This document shows, one piece after another, positions 1-5,734 of a DNA stretch of 64,000 nt. This DNA is from Shewanella sp. Isolate11 (lineage in GTDB: Bacteria; Pseudomonadota; Gammaproteobacteria; Enterobacterales; Shewanellaceae). Within the stretch, counting starts at the first letter, position 1, and each line of letters begins with the position of its first letter. A model generated the notes under the pieces. It searched no databases and was not told the DNA's origin. It was given only the letters and a program-made list of their open reading frames with translations. The position numbers and the translations under genes are program-made. The DNA lies in contig NZ_JAKEVF010000006.1 in the NCBI RefSeq assembly GCF_022398315.1, forward strand, positions 26,370-90,369. Direction: 5' to 3'.

Positions 1-109
1 AAGCTGATTCATATCTGCTCATGCTATTTACCTCTCTTTATTTGCTGGTTACAAACAAAGTTAGTATTTAGCATGAGCAACCTTCAGGCATAGCCTAAAT
101 CAGACGTTC

Positions 110-130
110 ACCACCTCCATAGGAGGTGGT
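110..130. terminator. Perfect 9-bp hairpin with 3-nt loop
   Basis: Bases 110-118 (ACCACCTCC) pair perfectly with 122-130 (GGAGGTGGT) around an ATA loop and are followed by TTTT. It could be an intrinsic terminator on the plus strand, but the T run is short and no intact gene lies just upstream. A transposon-end hairpin (IS200/IS605 style) is an alternative that cannot be excluded from sequence alone. Confidence 0.4.
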
Positions 131-190
131 TTTAGAATGACAATAAAAATTCTTCCATCACTCGTGATTCCTACACCCCAATTCGCACTA

Positions 191-292
191 TAATCCTGTC
201 TTCCACTTTACTTTCAACCTAAGCGACAACTTTTGGGCCAATCTAACTGGCTTTGGAAAGTCCCCTCCTCACTCATATTAGCTATAATTTTT
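191..292 (-). pseudogene. Decayed fragment of an alpA-like regulator
   Basis: This stretch aligns base by base to the intact alpA-like gene at 2427-2633 over its middle and 3' coding part, including the segment TAACTGGCTTTGGAAA in near-identical form. By eye roughly three quarters of bases match, and at least two single-base deletions break the frame. No open frame survives. It suggests that a related element once occupied this place, or that a tandem element lies to the left. Confidence is high for the homology and moderate for the exact borders. Confidence 0.7.
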
Positions 293-517
293 AATTATCA
301 TTTATTTAAAACAGATGCCATACACGTTGAAAGCAATATATAACGAAATGTTTGAGTGCCGGAGCAGTATCAGGATGCTGCAGGACGATTGAATGGACTA
401 TTGGAGGTAATCATGCAGTGGTAAAACCAAATATAAGAAACCACTAATTAAATGCGGAAAGGATAGAGCCGTGATGAGCCAAGACTTGGGGCATGGCCGA
501 TTGCAAGTGGGAACTGT
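293..517. other. Non-coding stretch, nothing recognised
   Basis: No convincing open frame with a ribosome binding site, RNA gene or repeat was seen here. The stretch separates the alpA remnant from the end of the tandem small-protein array. It may hold the 3' end of the transcript from that array, but no clear terminator was found. Confidence 0.4.
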
Positions 518-637
518 TTATTTGGGGTCTTGATGGTGATTATTTATTTCCTGTCTCAACATCATCCAGAACGTATACTCCAACCCTGCAAGGGTAAAAA
601 TCGCTAAACTCACACCAATGATTTGAACTGTGTTCAT
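518..637 (-). CDS. Small single-span membrane protein, last of the tandem array (39 aa)
   Basis: An open frame of 39 codons starts MNTVQ and carries one hydrophobic stretch (about residues 6-24), then a charged tail rich in Arg, Asn, His and Asp. It has a strong GGAGG site 5 bases before its ATG, directly after the stop codon of the preceding array member. It shares the M-[S/N]-T-V-Q start with the three upstream copies and with the plus-strand copy at 1348, but its C-terminus differs: it lacks the DDIKKHP ending. Function is unknown. A membrane peptide such as a type I toxin, a small subunit or a phage coat-like protein is conceivable, but none is shown. Confidence 0.65.
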   Translation of the reverse strand: MNTVQIIGVSLAIFTLAGLEYTFWMMLRQEINNHHQDPK

Positions 638-649
638 ACGACCTCCAAA

Positions 650-754
650 TTAAGGATGTTTTTTAATGTCATCCACAATCATCCAGCCTGTGTAAAAAAG
701 AATTGAAAAACCAGTGAAAGTGAGACACAAACCAAGGATTTGTACTGTACTCAT
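650..754 (-). CDS. Small single-span membrane protein, third of the tandem array (34 aa)
   Basis: The 34-codon frame begins MSTVQ, has a hydrophobic helix at about residues 6-27 containing a Tyr-Thr-Gly-Trp motif, and ends VDDIKKHP. It is the same length as its two upstream neighbours and ends in the same residues. The Shine-Dalgarno is GAGGGG and lies a little further from the ATG than in the sisters. It is separated from the next copy by only 12 bases. The constant length, start and end across copies, with divergent middle residues, argue for a translated gene family rather than chance repeats. Confidence 0.7.
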   Translation of the reverse strand: MSTVQILGLCLTFTGFSILFYTGWMIVDDIKKHP

Positions 755-772
755 ATCCCATACCCCTCAAAA

Positions 773-877
773 TTAAGGATGCTTTTTGATGTCATAAACA
801 ATCAACCAACCAGTGCAAAAAAGAATTGCAAAAAGACTGAAGAGAAGACCTAAAGCAATCAATTGTACTGTACTCAT
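773..877 (-). CDS. Small single-span membrane protein, second of the tandem array (34 aa)
   Basis: A 34-codon frame starts MSTVQ, carries a long hydrophobic span (about residues 6-27, with Cys-Thr-Gly-Trp near its end) and ends YDIKKHP. A canonical GGAGG site lies 5 bases before the ATG, 12 bases after the previous copy's stop codon. Many differences from the neighbouring copies are conservative substitutions within the hydrophobic core, which suggests selection on a membrane-spanning peptide. The predicted topology is a short N-terminus, one helix and a Lys/Asp-containing tail. No known family was recognised. Confidence 0.72.
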   Translation of the reverse strand: MSTVQLIALGLLFSLFAILFCTGWLIVYDIKKHP

Positions 878-889
878 ACGTCCTCCAAA

Positions 890-994
890 TTAAGGGTGCT
901 TTTTGATGTCATCCACAATCAACCAACCAGCGTAAAAAAGAATTGCAAAAGCAGTAAAGGTAAGACCTAAAGCAATCCATTGTACTGTACTCAT
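890..994 (-). CDS. Small single-span membrane protein, first of the tandem array (34 aa)
   Basis: A 34-codon frame starts MSTVQ, has a hydrophobic span with Tyr-Ala-Gly-Trp near its cytoplasmic or periplasmic edge, and ends VDDIKKHP. An AAAGGAGG Shine-Dalgarno sits 5 bases before the ATG. The ATG overlaps the stop codon of a 19-codon frame upstream (991-1050), an arrangement typical of translational coupling. It heads an array of four similar genes with a spacing of 117-123 bases. The role is unknown. Confidence 0.72.
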   Translation of the reverse strand: MSTVQWIALGLTFTAFAILFYAGWLIVDDIKKHP

Positions 995-1050
995 ACGTCC
1001 TCCTTTGATAGCCCTTTTTCTATAAGGGATTGTAAGCTAGTTCTAGTCAT
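991..1050 (-). CDS. Possible 19-aa leader peptide coupled to the array
   Basis: A short frame starts MTRTS and ends KEDV, with its TGA overlapping the ATG of the first array gene (ATGA). A purine-rich AAAGGTAAAG lies just upstream of its ATG. The overlap and the AAAGGAGG site inside its 3' end suggest that ribosomes finishing here could restart on the array. It is short and divergent from the array family, so coding status is uncertain. A longer frame through the same stop codon runs antisense to the gene at 1103 and is not favoured. Confidence 0.4.
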   Translation of the reverse strand: MTRTSLQSLIEKGLSKEDV

Positions 1051-1102
1051 TTCTTTACCTTTCAATCTTGATTTTGTAACTTTTTCAAGGTGACTATTAA
1101 TT

Positions 1103-1351
1103 ATGGCAGATTCAAGTACAAAAAAACATGGTGGCGCTCGTGCTGGTGCTGGACGTAAAACCAAGTACGAAAACACTGTTGTGATACGTGTTCCAGAGAA
1201 ATACAAGGACGCGATTAAGGCGCTAATTTCACATTTAGACGATACTGATATGGTGGATAAAAATTATCGAGCAGTGGAGTCTGATGGCTTAATGCTTCGC
1301 TCTCTACAGGACAAGCCGCAGAAGGTGTATTTCACAACGGAGGCGTTATGA
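1103..1351 (+). CDS. Small basic island protein with GGARAGAGRK motif
   Basis: This 82-residue protein opens with a Lys/Gly/Ala-rich segment (GGARAGAGRK, about residues 10-19), a signature seen at the N-terminus of many small phage and plasmid proteins of unknown function. A region that may fold as a ribbon-helix-helix-like unit follows (VVIRVPEKYKDAIKAL, about residues 26-41). AAGGTGA lies about 10 bases upstream of the ATG. Its stop codon overlaps the ATG of the next small membrane gene (ATGA), so the two are probably co-translated. It is divergent from the four-copy array. DNA binding is an inference from the motif only. Confidence 0.65.
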   Translation: MADSSTKKHGGARAGAGRKTKYENTVVIRVPEKYKDAIKALISHLDDTDMVDKNYRAVESDGLMLRSLQDKPQKVYFTTEAL

Positions 1352-1455
1352 ATACTGTTCAAATAACATCGATACTCATCATGGTTTTTGGTATCGCCGC
1401 TTCGCTTTTTGTTTTTTGGTACAACACTAAAGATATCGAAGAAGATGAAGATTGA
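1348..1455 (+). CDS. Small single-span membrane protein, plus-strand member (35 aa)
   Basis: The 35-codon frame begins MNTVQI, has one hydrophobic span (about residues 6-24, ending Phe-Trp-Tyr) and an acidic tail of Asp and Glu. The MNTVQI start is identical to that of the array member at 518-637 and close to the MSTVQ of the other three. Because it lies on the opposite strand and in a different operon, this fifth member shows the family is dispersed rather than one recent tandem duplication. The ATG overlaps the stop of the preceding gene. Confidence 0.65.
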   Translation: MNTVQITSILIMVFGIAASLFVFWYNTKDIEEDED

Positions 1456-1459
1456 ACTG

Positions 1460-2002
1460 CTAAATTCGAGATATCACAAACGTATGCTGACCTGAGTGCC
1501 AAGCCGTGATCAATTCGTCATGGTCACTAATTGATTGAGTATTCCCAGTCCCTTTATCGGAAATGAATATCTGATGTTTTGGATTGAGAATAGCCGCGCT
1601 CATACGTCTTACCCAAAATGTTTCAGTCCCTTTTGTTTGTTCCTGCGAAATGACAATGCTGCATGACTCTAAAACCTGTTCAAGGTACGCCCTGATAAAA
1701 CGACTACGGATCTCATCGTAATTATCCGTGACACCTCTCCAAACACTGATCTCCACGCAGTTATCAAAGCCGTTCAAACCTAACACCTTCTGCGATTTTA
1801 CCTGATATAACACCTCTGTTATTTCTGGGTCATCGGTATTGGAAATGAGGTTGATTACTTCGGTGTCATCTGTTTTTGATGCAAGCAATGTTAGCTCACC
1901 AGAACAAGCGAAATTCGATAATGAACACTGATAAGGGTTGGATTCTAGGAACCGCTTCGCTTCAGCTCTGTTGACGCTAGGTATATCAAAATTGATAGGC
2001 AT
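1460..2002 (-). CDS. Hypothetical protein (180 aa)
   Basis: This is a soluble, mildly acidic protein of 180 residues without signal peptide, membrane span or recognised motif. A GGGAG site precedes its ATG. It begins only 8 bases after the stop of the 66-residue gene at 2011-2211, so the two almost certainly form one transcript. Its 3' end converges on the plus-strand membrane gene at 1348-1455, with 4 bases between stops. No family was recognised. The two-gene arrangement could be a paired system, but there is no direct evidence of function. Confidence 0.6.
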   Translation of the reverse strand: MPINFDIPSVNRAEAKRFLESNPYQCSLSNFACSGELTLLASKTDDTEVINLISNTDDPEITEVLYQVKSQKVLGLNGFDNCVEISVWRGVTDNYDEIRSRFIRAYLEQVLESCSIVISQEQTKGTETFWVRRMSAAILNPKHQIFISDKGTGNTQSISDHDELITAWHSGQHTFVISRI

Positions 2003-2010
2003 GGCACTCC

Positions 2011-2211
2011 CTAATTCATAAACACTTTTTTTAATAAACAGGTGTCTTTATCGACCACGAACTTTTGACCTGGAAGCAGCTGATCCTTTCGTAGATGGTT
2101 GGCCGTTTTCTCCATCCAAGCCTGTACTCTTGGGCTTTCTACAGTAAGTTCCGTTGTTACCAGGTATTCAAGTTCCTGCTGGATCTCTTTGTTGATGCTT
2201 TTGTCAGTCAT
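2011..2211 (-). CDS. Hypothetical small protein (66 aa)
   Basis: This 66-residue charged protein is rich in Glu, Lys and Gln in its first half and has no membrane span or recognised motif. It is the first gene of a two-gene unit with the 180-residue protein at 1460-2002. A small upstream partner of a larger unknown protein resembles antitoxin-toxin or immunity pairs, but that is inference from layout only. The start is chosen at the only upstream ATG, and its ribosome binding site is weak. Confidence 0.55.
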   Translation of the reverse strand: MTDKSINKEIQQELEYLVTTELTVESPRVQAWMEKTANHLRKDQLLPGQKFVVDKDTCLLKKVFMN

Positions 2212-2399
2212 ACGGTTCTTAAACTATCAAATATACAGCGTTAGTCATTGATTTTACTTCAAAACAAACAGCACTACAAATCGAACCTCTTCTAGCATTT
2301 TTCATTACCTCACCTCAAAATTTAACCAATTCCTATGCGAGATCCAATACACTGAAAGATATCAGTTAACAGTCGCTGCAATCAGGTTAATATTTATGA

Positions 2400-2416
2400 A
2401 GGAGACATTTTCTCCT
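2400..2416. terminator. Weak hairpin downstream of alpA
   Basis: AGGAGA and TCTCCT form a 6-bp stem around a 5-base loop just past the alpA stop codon, followed on the minus strand by an AT-rich stretch. It may end the alpA transcript. The remaining 180 bases up to the next minus-strand gene hold nothing recognisable. Confidence 0.35.
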
Positions 2417-2426
2417 GATTACGGGT

Positions 2427-2633
2427 CTATTCCGCCATTTCTTCTACATTTACCACATCTCTTTCTTCAATCCGCTCCATTATCCAATCTTCCACTTCGC
2501 TTTCAACCCAAGCCGACACTCGTGGACCAATCTTAACTGGCTTTGGAAACTCTCCGGTACTCATGTAATTATAAATAGATGAACGTCCAAGCCCAGTGCG
2601 TTCCATCACCTGATTTAATCGTAATAGTTTCAT
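2427..2633 (-). CDS. alpA: AlpA-family transcriptional regulator
   Basis: This 68-residue protein is one helix-turn-helix unit of the MerR-like AlpA family: it reads RLNQVMERTGLGRSSIYNYM (residues 5-24), then FPKPVKIGPR and a Trp-containing wing (SAWVESEVEDWI). In CP4-57-type islands AlpA activates the excisionase and so promotes loss of the element. The family is typically 60-70 residues, so this copy looks complete. It lies near a RadC-type gene, as in CP4-57. A 15-base motif about 40 bases upstream of its start is repeated upstream of the replication-protein gene at 5735-6403, which suggests shared control. A broken second copy lies at 191-292. Confidence 0.88.
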   Translation of the reverse strand: MKLLRLNQVMERTGLGRSSIYNYMSTGEFPKPVKIGPRVSAWVESEVEDWIMERIEERDVVNVEEMAE

Positions 2634-2674
2634 GATGAGTGTCCTTCGTTATTGACTCATCACATATGCCTTCC

Positions 2675-2689
2675 GAGTAATTTTTAACT
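2675..2689 (-). promoter_or_regulatory. 15-base motif shared with the yfjJ-like gene promoter
   Basis: GAGTAATTTTTAACT occurs here, upstream of alpA, and again without change at 6447-6461 upstream of the replication-protein gene, in both cases in the same orientation relative to the gene. A CATAT-type sequence follows it toward each gene. It could be a promoter element or an operator for a common island regulator. Confidence 0.5.
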
Positions 2690-2764
2690 TTTTCTCCATT
2701 TCCAATCTTTTACAGATATATATCACCCCTGTGCATATACCGATTAGCAACCTTAGGAGGCGCT

Positions 2765-3238
2765 ATGCACAAGGTCATAACCCTACCCAGCGACAGCTGG
2801 TCACAAACCTCATCGCAAATTCTCGAAACCGCAGCAGGTATCGTCGCCGAGCGTTTCGTGCGCGGTGATGCTTTTTGTAATCCCAACGCTACCCGCGACT
2901 TTCTACGCTTTAAGCTCCACCAGCATCAAAGGGAAGTGTTTGCCGTGATGATGCTCGACAATCAGCACCGTTTGATTGAGTTCAATGAGATGTTCTTTGG
3001 CACGATTGATGCGGCCAGCGTCTATCCCCGCGAAGTCGTTAAGGCGGTACTGCTATGTAATGCCGCAGCGGTGATCTTGGCCCATAACCATCCTTCAGGC
3101 TGTGCAGAACCCTCGGCAGCAGACAGGCTGATCACCGAGCGATTGGTGTCAGCGCTTAGCACCATCGATGTCCCAGTGTTGGACCATATCGTCGTCGGCG
3201 ATACCTGCGTGTCATTCGCCGAACGTGGCTGGCTCTGA
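2765..3238 (+). CDS. RadC/YeeS-type JAB-domain protein
   Basis: This 157-residue protein contains the JAB/MPN+ metal-binding signature of the RadC family: an acidic residue in strand one and the HNHPSGCAEPSAAD segment (about residues 109-122), which supplies the two zinc-ligand histidines, Ser and Asp. Chromosomal RadC is about 220 residues with an N-terminal helix-hairpin-helix region. This short island form (compare YeeS, YfjY and YkfG of E. coli) lacks it. The molecular role of island RadC proteins is not settled; DNA repair is the historical label only. An AGGAGG site precedes the ATG, and the gene starts the plus-strand cluster of island cargo. Confidence 0.88.
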   Translation: MHKVITLPSDSWSQTSSQILETAAGIVAERFVRGDAFCNPNATRDFLRFKLHQHQREVFAVMMLDNQHRLIEFNEMFFGTIDAASVYPREVVKAVLLCNAAAVILAHNHPSGCAEPSAADRLITERLVSALSTIDVPVLDHIVVGDTCVSFAERGWL

Positions 3239-3271
3239 CAGCAAAACCTTACCCAAGTCATACCGGCATAA

Positions 3272-3303
3272 AGGGCTGCCTTGTTAGCAGCCCTATTTAT
3301 TTT
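3272..3303 (+). promoter_or_regulatory. Hairpin plus T-run leading into the next gene's RBS
   Basis: AGGGCTGC (3272-3279) pairs perfectly with GCAGCCCT (3287-3294) around a CTTGTTA loop and is followed by ATTTATTTTGGAG, whose GGAG is the ribosome binding site of the gene at 3314. It acts like an intrinsic terminator for the radC-like gene. Because it abuts the next ribosome site, it may also attenuate or protect the downstream message. Confidence 0.6.
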
Positions 3304-3313
3304 GGAGACCTTC

Positions 3314-3676
3314 ATGATTGAATTTACTGACAGCTTTTCTCAGGCCGCAGTGGCAGAAGCCTGCAGCGCATTTCCCGATCTGCTCAAACGCCTTAGCCTG
3401 GAATTAACCCTGCCGATATTTCTCCGTCCGAGAGATGAGTGCGGCGACATCTGCGGACCGGCAGAGATCAGTCCACCAGAGCGATTGCGTAAGCTTCAGC
3501 TGTATGTCAGTAACCATGACATGGCGGATAACTTGCCCAAAGAGATTGGCTTTTGTCATTTTGTCAGGGACTGCGATAAGTACGGCATGCCCCATGGCGA
3601 GTGGCGGATGATCTTAAACGGCAGCTACTACAACCACGGTGACAATACCCATCCACAATGGAGCAGTCACACCTAA
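3314..3676 (+). CDS. Hypothetical island protein (120 aa)
   Basis: This is a soluble 120-residue protein with no signal peptide or membrane span. It has four cysteines, three of them in CGDICG and FCHFVRDC contexts, and conserved-looking aromatic residues (GEWRMILNGSYYN) near the end. The ATG at 3314 is preferred over earlier in-frame codons because a GGAG lies 7 bases before it. It belongs to the RadC-recombinase-LRAT cargo run, where each gene has its own hairpin leader. No family was recognised with confidence. Confidence 0.6.
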   Translation: MIEFTDSFSQAAVAEACSAFPDLLKRLSLELTLPIFLRPRDECGDICGPAEISPPERLRKLQLYVSNHDMADNLPKEIGFCHFVRDCDKYGMPHGEWRMILNGSYYNHGDNTHPQWSSHT

Positions 3677-3726
3677 TTTTGTTTAACCGCTAACAGCAAC
3701 CTTTAACTAACCCTTACCTCAACCTC

Positions 3727-3765
3727 GCCCGCAACGCTTGTCGTTGGCGGGCTTTTTGTTTTGGA
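3727..3765 (+). promoter_or_regulatory. Hairpin plus T-run leading into the next gene's RBS
   Basis: GCCCGCAACG and CGTTGGCGGGC pair with a single bulge around a CTTGT loop (3727-3752) and are followed by TTTTTGTTTTGGAG. The GGAG serves the gene at 3773. The structure is the same kind of hairpin, T-run and ribosome site as at 3272 and 4873, and the loops share a CTTGT core. Confidence 0.6.
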
Positions 3766-3772
3766 GTCCACC

Positions 3773-4180
3773 ATGAACATACACCGCGAAACCACAATCC
3801 AATTACCAGAGCCCTTCTATGAGCTACTGGAACGACAACTAGCAGCCATCAACATTCAGGAATTTAACATCGTCACCTTTAACTTCCACGATCCAGATTA
3901 CAGCGCCGAAGAAGGTGGCTATCACCCGGTGGAGATCAACCTCTACCGACACGGTGACAGTTGGCAGCTGAATTACTTCACCGACTTTGCCTATTGTGGG
4001 GGTCCCTTCCCTGAGCTGGAAAAAGAGATGGATGTGCAGTTTCGCCAGCAGGAGGTCTACAACAGCTTCTTTGGCCGTTGTTACCTGAGCCACGCCGACC
4101 ACCTAATACGCCAGTTTATCGAGAACTTCTGTAGTTACGTCGACATGGAGGTGTACCGGGTGCAAGTCAGTGTTGACTAA
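3773..4180 (+). CDS. Hypothetical acidic island protein (135 aa)
   Basis: This acidic, aromatic-rich 135-residue protein starts MNIHRETT. It contains FNFHDPDYSAEEGGYHPVEI (about residues 31-50) and several Tyr/Phe-rich strands, suggesting a small beta-rich fold. No catalytic motif, signal peptide or membrane span is evident. The ATG at 3773 is chosen because GGAG lies 6 bases upstream. About 100 non-coding bases separate it from the recombinase gene; within them TGTGGGAA and TTCCCATA could pair. Function unknown. Confidence 0.6.
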   Translation: MNIHRETTIQLPEPFYELLERQLAAINIQEFNIVTFNFHDPDYSAEEGGYHPVEINLYRHGDSWQLNYFTDFAYCGGPFPELEKEMDVQFRQQEVYNSFFGRCYLSHADHLIRQFIENFCSYVDMEVYRVQVSVD

Positions 4181-4288
4181 ATCCGGTTCTCAAAAAGGTA
4201 TTGTGGGAAGCAGCGAAGCTAGGCCCCATGCGGGTTTACGCAAGGCGGGTTCCCATATTCACGCTATAGCAAAAAGAGGGAACCACAG

Positions 4289-4849
4289 ATGAAAGAAGTC
4301 GAAGCGGTGAAGAGCCGCGACACCATCAAGCTTATCAGTTATCTGCTGCAGCGCCACTTTGGTCAACAGATGGCCGATGTGTGGAACATTGGCCTTAACC
4401 TGGCGCTGCGGATCTCCGACTTACTGGCGATCAAGTTCAGTGACATTCAGGGCGATCGCTTAACCATCACTGAGCAGAAGACCGGTAAACCCGCCAGCAT
4501 CAAGCTCAACGATAAGACCCTTGCGTTGATTGAGACGATCCAAGCGCGTCACCCAGGTCACATCTATCTGTTTCAATCCCATCGTAGCAGGCAAATGCAA
4601 TATGCAACCCCTAAGCCGCTCAGTCGCCGTGCAGTGGCCAAAGCCTTTGCCTTTGTAGGTGAAGACATCAAGGTCGCATTAGGCACCCACTCGATGCGCA
4701 AAACCCGTGGTTATCACCTGTATCAGTCCTGCAAAGATATTGGCCGAGTGATGCGCATGCTCAGACACGGCTCAGAAGCGGTCACCCTGCGCTACATCGG
4801 TATTACTCAGCAGCAGATCGATAAGGACTTTGTTGAACTAGAGATCTAA
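4289..4849 (+). CDS. Compact tyrosine recombinase (catalytic domain only)
   Basis: The 186-residue protein has the tyrosine-recombinase catalytic set in order: Arg in LRISDLLAIKFSD (about residues 41-53), the H-x-x-R box in HSMRKTRGY (about 134-142), a His in LRHGS (about 158-162) and the nucleophile Tyr in LRYIG (about 170-174). It lacks the N-terminal SAM-like core-binding domain that brings XerC/D and phage integrases to 300 residues or more. Such short recombinases could act in inversion, element maintenance or resolution. Its substrate here is unknown. It is clearly distinct from the element's integrase at 8916-10175. Confidence 0.85.
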   Translation: MKEVEAVKSRDTIKLISYLLQRHFGQQMADVWNIGLNLALRISDLLAIKFSDIQGDRLTITEQKTGKPASIKLNDKTLALIETIQARHPGHIYLFQSHRSRQMQYATPKPLSRRAVAKAFAFVGEDIKVALGTHSMRKTRGYHLYQSCKDIGRVMRMLRHGSEAVTLRYIGITQQQIDKDFVELEI

Positions 4850-4872
4850 TCCCTTCCCTAAATCCCCCACTT

Positions 4873-4916
4873 GAGAGCCGTTGCCTTGTCGGGCCCGGCT
4901 CTCTTTTTTATTTGGA
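4873..4916 (+). promoter_or_regulatory. Hairpin plus T-run leading into the next gene's RBS
   Basis: GAGAGCCG (4873-4880) pairs with CGGCTCTC (4896-4903) around a loop containing CCTTGTC, followed by TTTTTTATTTGGAG. The GGAG is the ribosome binding site for the LRAT-domain gene at 4924. It probably terminates the recombinase message, and it matches the leader structure of two other island genes. Confidence 0.65.
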
Positions 4917-4923
4917 GTTCACT

Positions 4924-5649
4924 ATGAAGAAATTTAAAGCCGGTGATCATCTGGTGGTCAATATCGACCCTTTAGGACTTACCGAACATCATGGCCTATG
5001 TGTCGGCGCTGATCAGGTGATCCACCAACGCAAAGATGGCGTGATTGAGCAAATCAGTATTGCGATGTTTGCAGAAGGTGGCCACATCAGACGTAAAGCC
5101 ATCGCCTACGATCGTGAAACGGCTATTGCACGTGCTCAAAGTCTACTGGGATACCAGCCCTATCACCTACTCAACAGTAACTGTGAGCATTTCGTCAACT
5201 GGTGTATCGATGAAACTGACAGATCTGAACAGGTGAGTAACAGCCTGCATCTTTCCGCGCAGCTCAGTGCAAGAGCAGGCTTACTGGGCCGCGCAGCTTC
5301 AAAGGTGGCCACAGGCACAGCTGCTAACGTTGCACTCGTTTCTACCGCAGCCAAGATGACAGGTGAACACCTCGGCCTACCTGACTCAATCAATACGGTT
5401 ATCGGAACACCAGGTGACCTAATAGCTAAACCCCTTGAAACACTGATCAAAGGCACCGGTGACACCTTAAGTACTTCAGCAGAACATGTTAGTGATGGTG
5501 AATATGGAAAAGCGGCAACGTCATTAGTAACAGGTGCAGCCAAGACCACCGTTAAAGCAACGGTTGTCACTCCAGCTAAAGTCATTGGTGATGGCATGAT
5601 CGCAGCAGCGGAAGTTGGTAAAGATCTCTGGTATTGGTTACGTCATTAA
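4924..5649 (+). CDS. LRAT/NC-domain protein
   Basis: The 241-residue protein has an N-terminal LRAT-type (NlpC/P60-superfamily) papain-like fold: GDHLVV near the start, a histidine in TEHHGLCVG (about residues 20-28), a second histidine upstream of VIHQRKDG, and the catalytic segment NSNCEHFVNWC (about residues 82-92). Family members are thiol acyltransferases or hydrolases acting on lipids or peptides. The C-terminal half is Ala/Gly/Thr-rich with weakly hydrophobic stretches and may associate with membrane. The ATG at 4924 has GGAG 7 bases upstream. Its role in the island is unknown; defence, host modification or membrane damage are possibilities only. Confidence 0.8.
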   Translation: MKKFKAGDHLVVNIDPLGLTEHHGLCVGADQVIHQRKDGVIEQISIAMFAEGGHIRRKAIAYDRETAIARAQSLLGYQPYHLLNSNCEHFVNWCIDETDRSEQVSNSLHLSAQLSARAGLLGRAASKVATGTAANVALVSTAAKMTGEHLGLPDSINTVIGTPGDLIAKPLETLIKGTGDTLSTSAEHVSDGEYGKAATSLVTGAAKTTVKATVVTPAKVIGDGMIAAAEVGKDLWYWLRH

Positions 5650-5663
5650 GTCTTAACATACGA

Positions 5664-5682
5664 CAGGGGCATGAGGCCCCTG
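5664..5682 (+). terminator. Terminator-like hairpin after the LRAT gene
   Basis: CAGGGGC and GCCCCTG form a 7-bp stem around ATGAG just after the stop codon, followed by a pyrimidine-rich and then T-rich tract (TATTTTTTC about 20 bases on). It separates the plus-strand cargo from the convergent minus-strand gene. Confidence 0.6.
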
Positions 5683-5734
5683 CTATTCCTCTTTATTTTT
5701 TCACCTTTTCGATGATGACCTAAGCCACAGACAA

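Noticed and set aside
440..500. GAGCCGTGATGAG resembling group II intron domain V
   Set aside because: The required domain V stem and the other intron domains are not found, and no reverse transcriptase is nearby.
991..1206. Longer 71-residue minus-strand frame through the leader
   Set aside because: Its first 50 residues run antisense to the better-supported gene at 1103 and have no ribosome site; only the last 19 codons were kept as a possible leader.
5163..5597. 144-residue frame opposite the LRAT gene
   Set aside because: It is the antisense shadow of a real gene, with no ribosome site and low-complexity composition.
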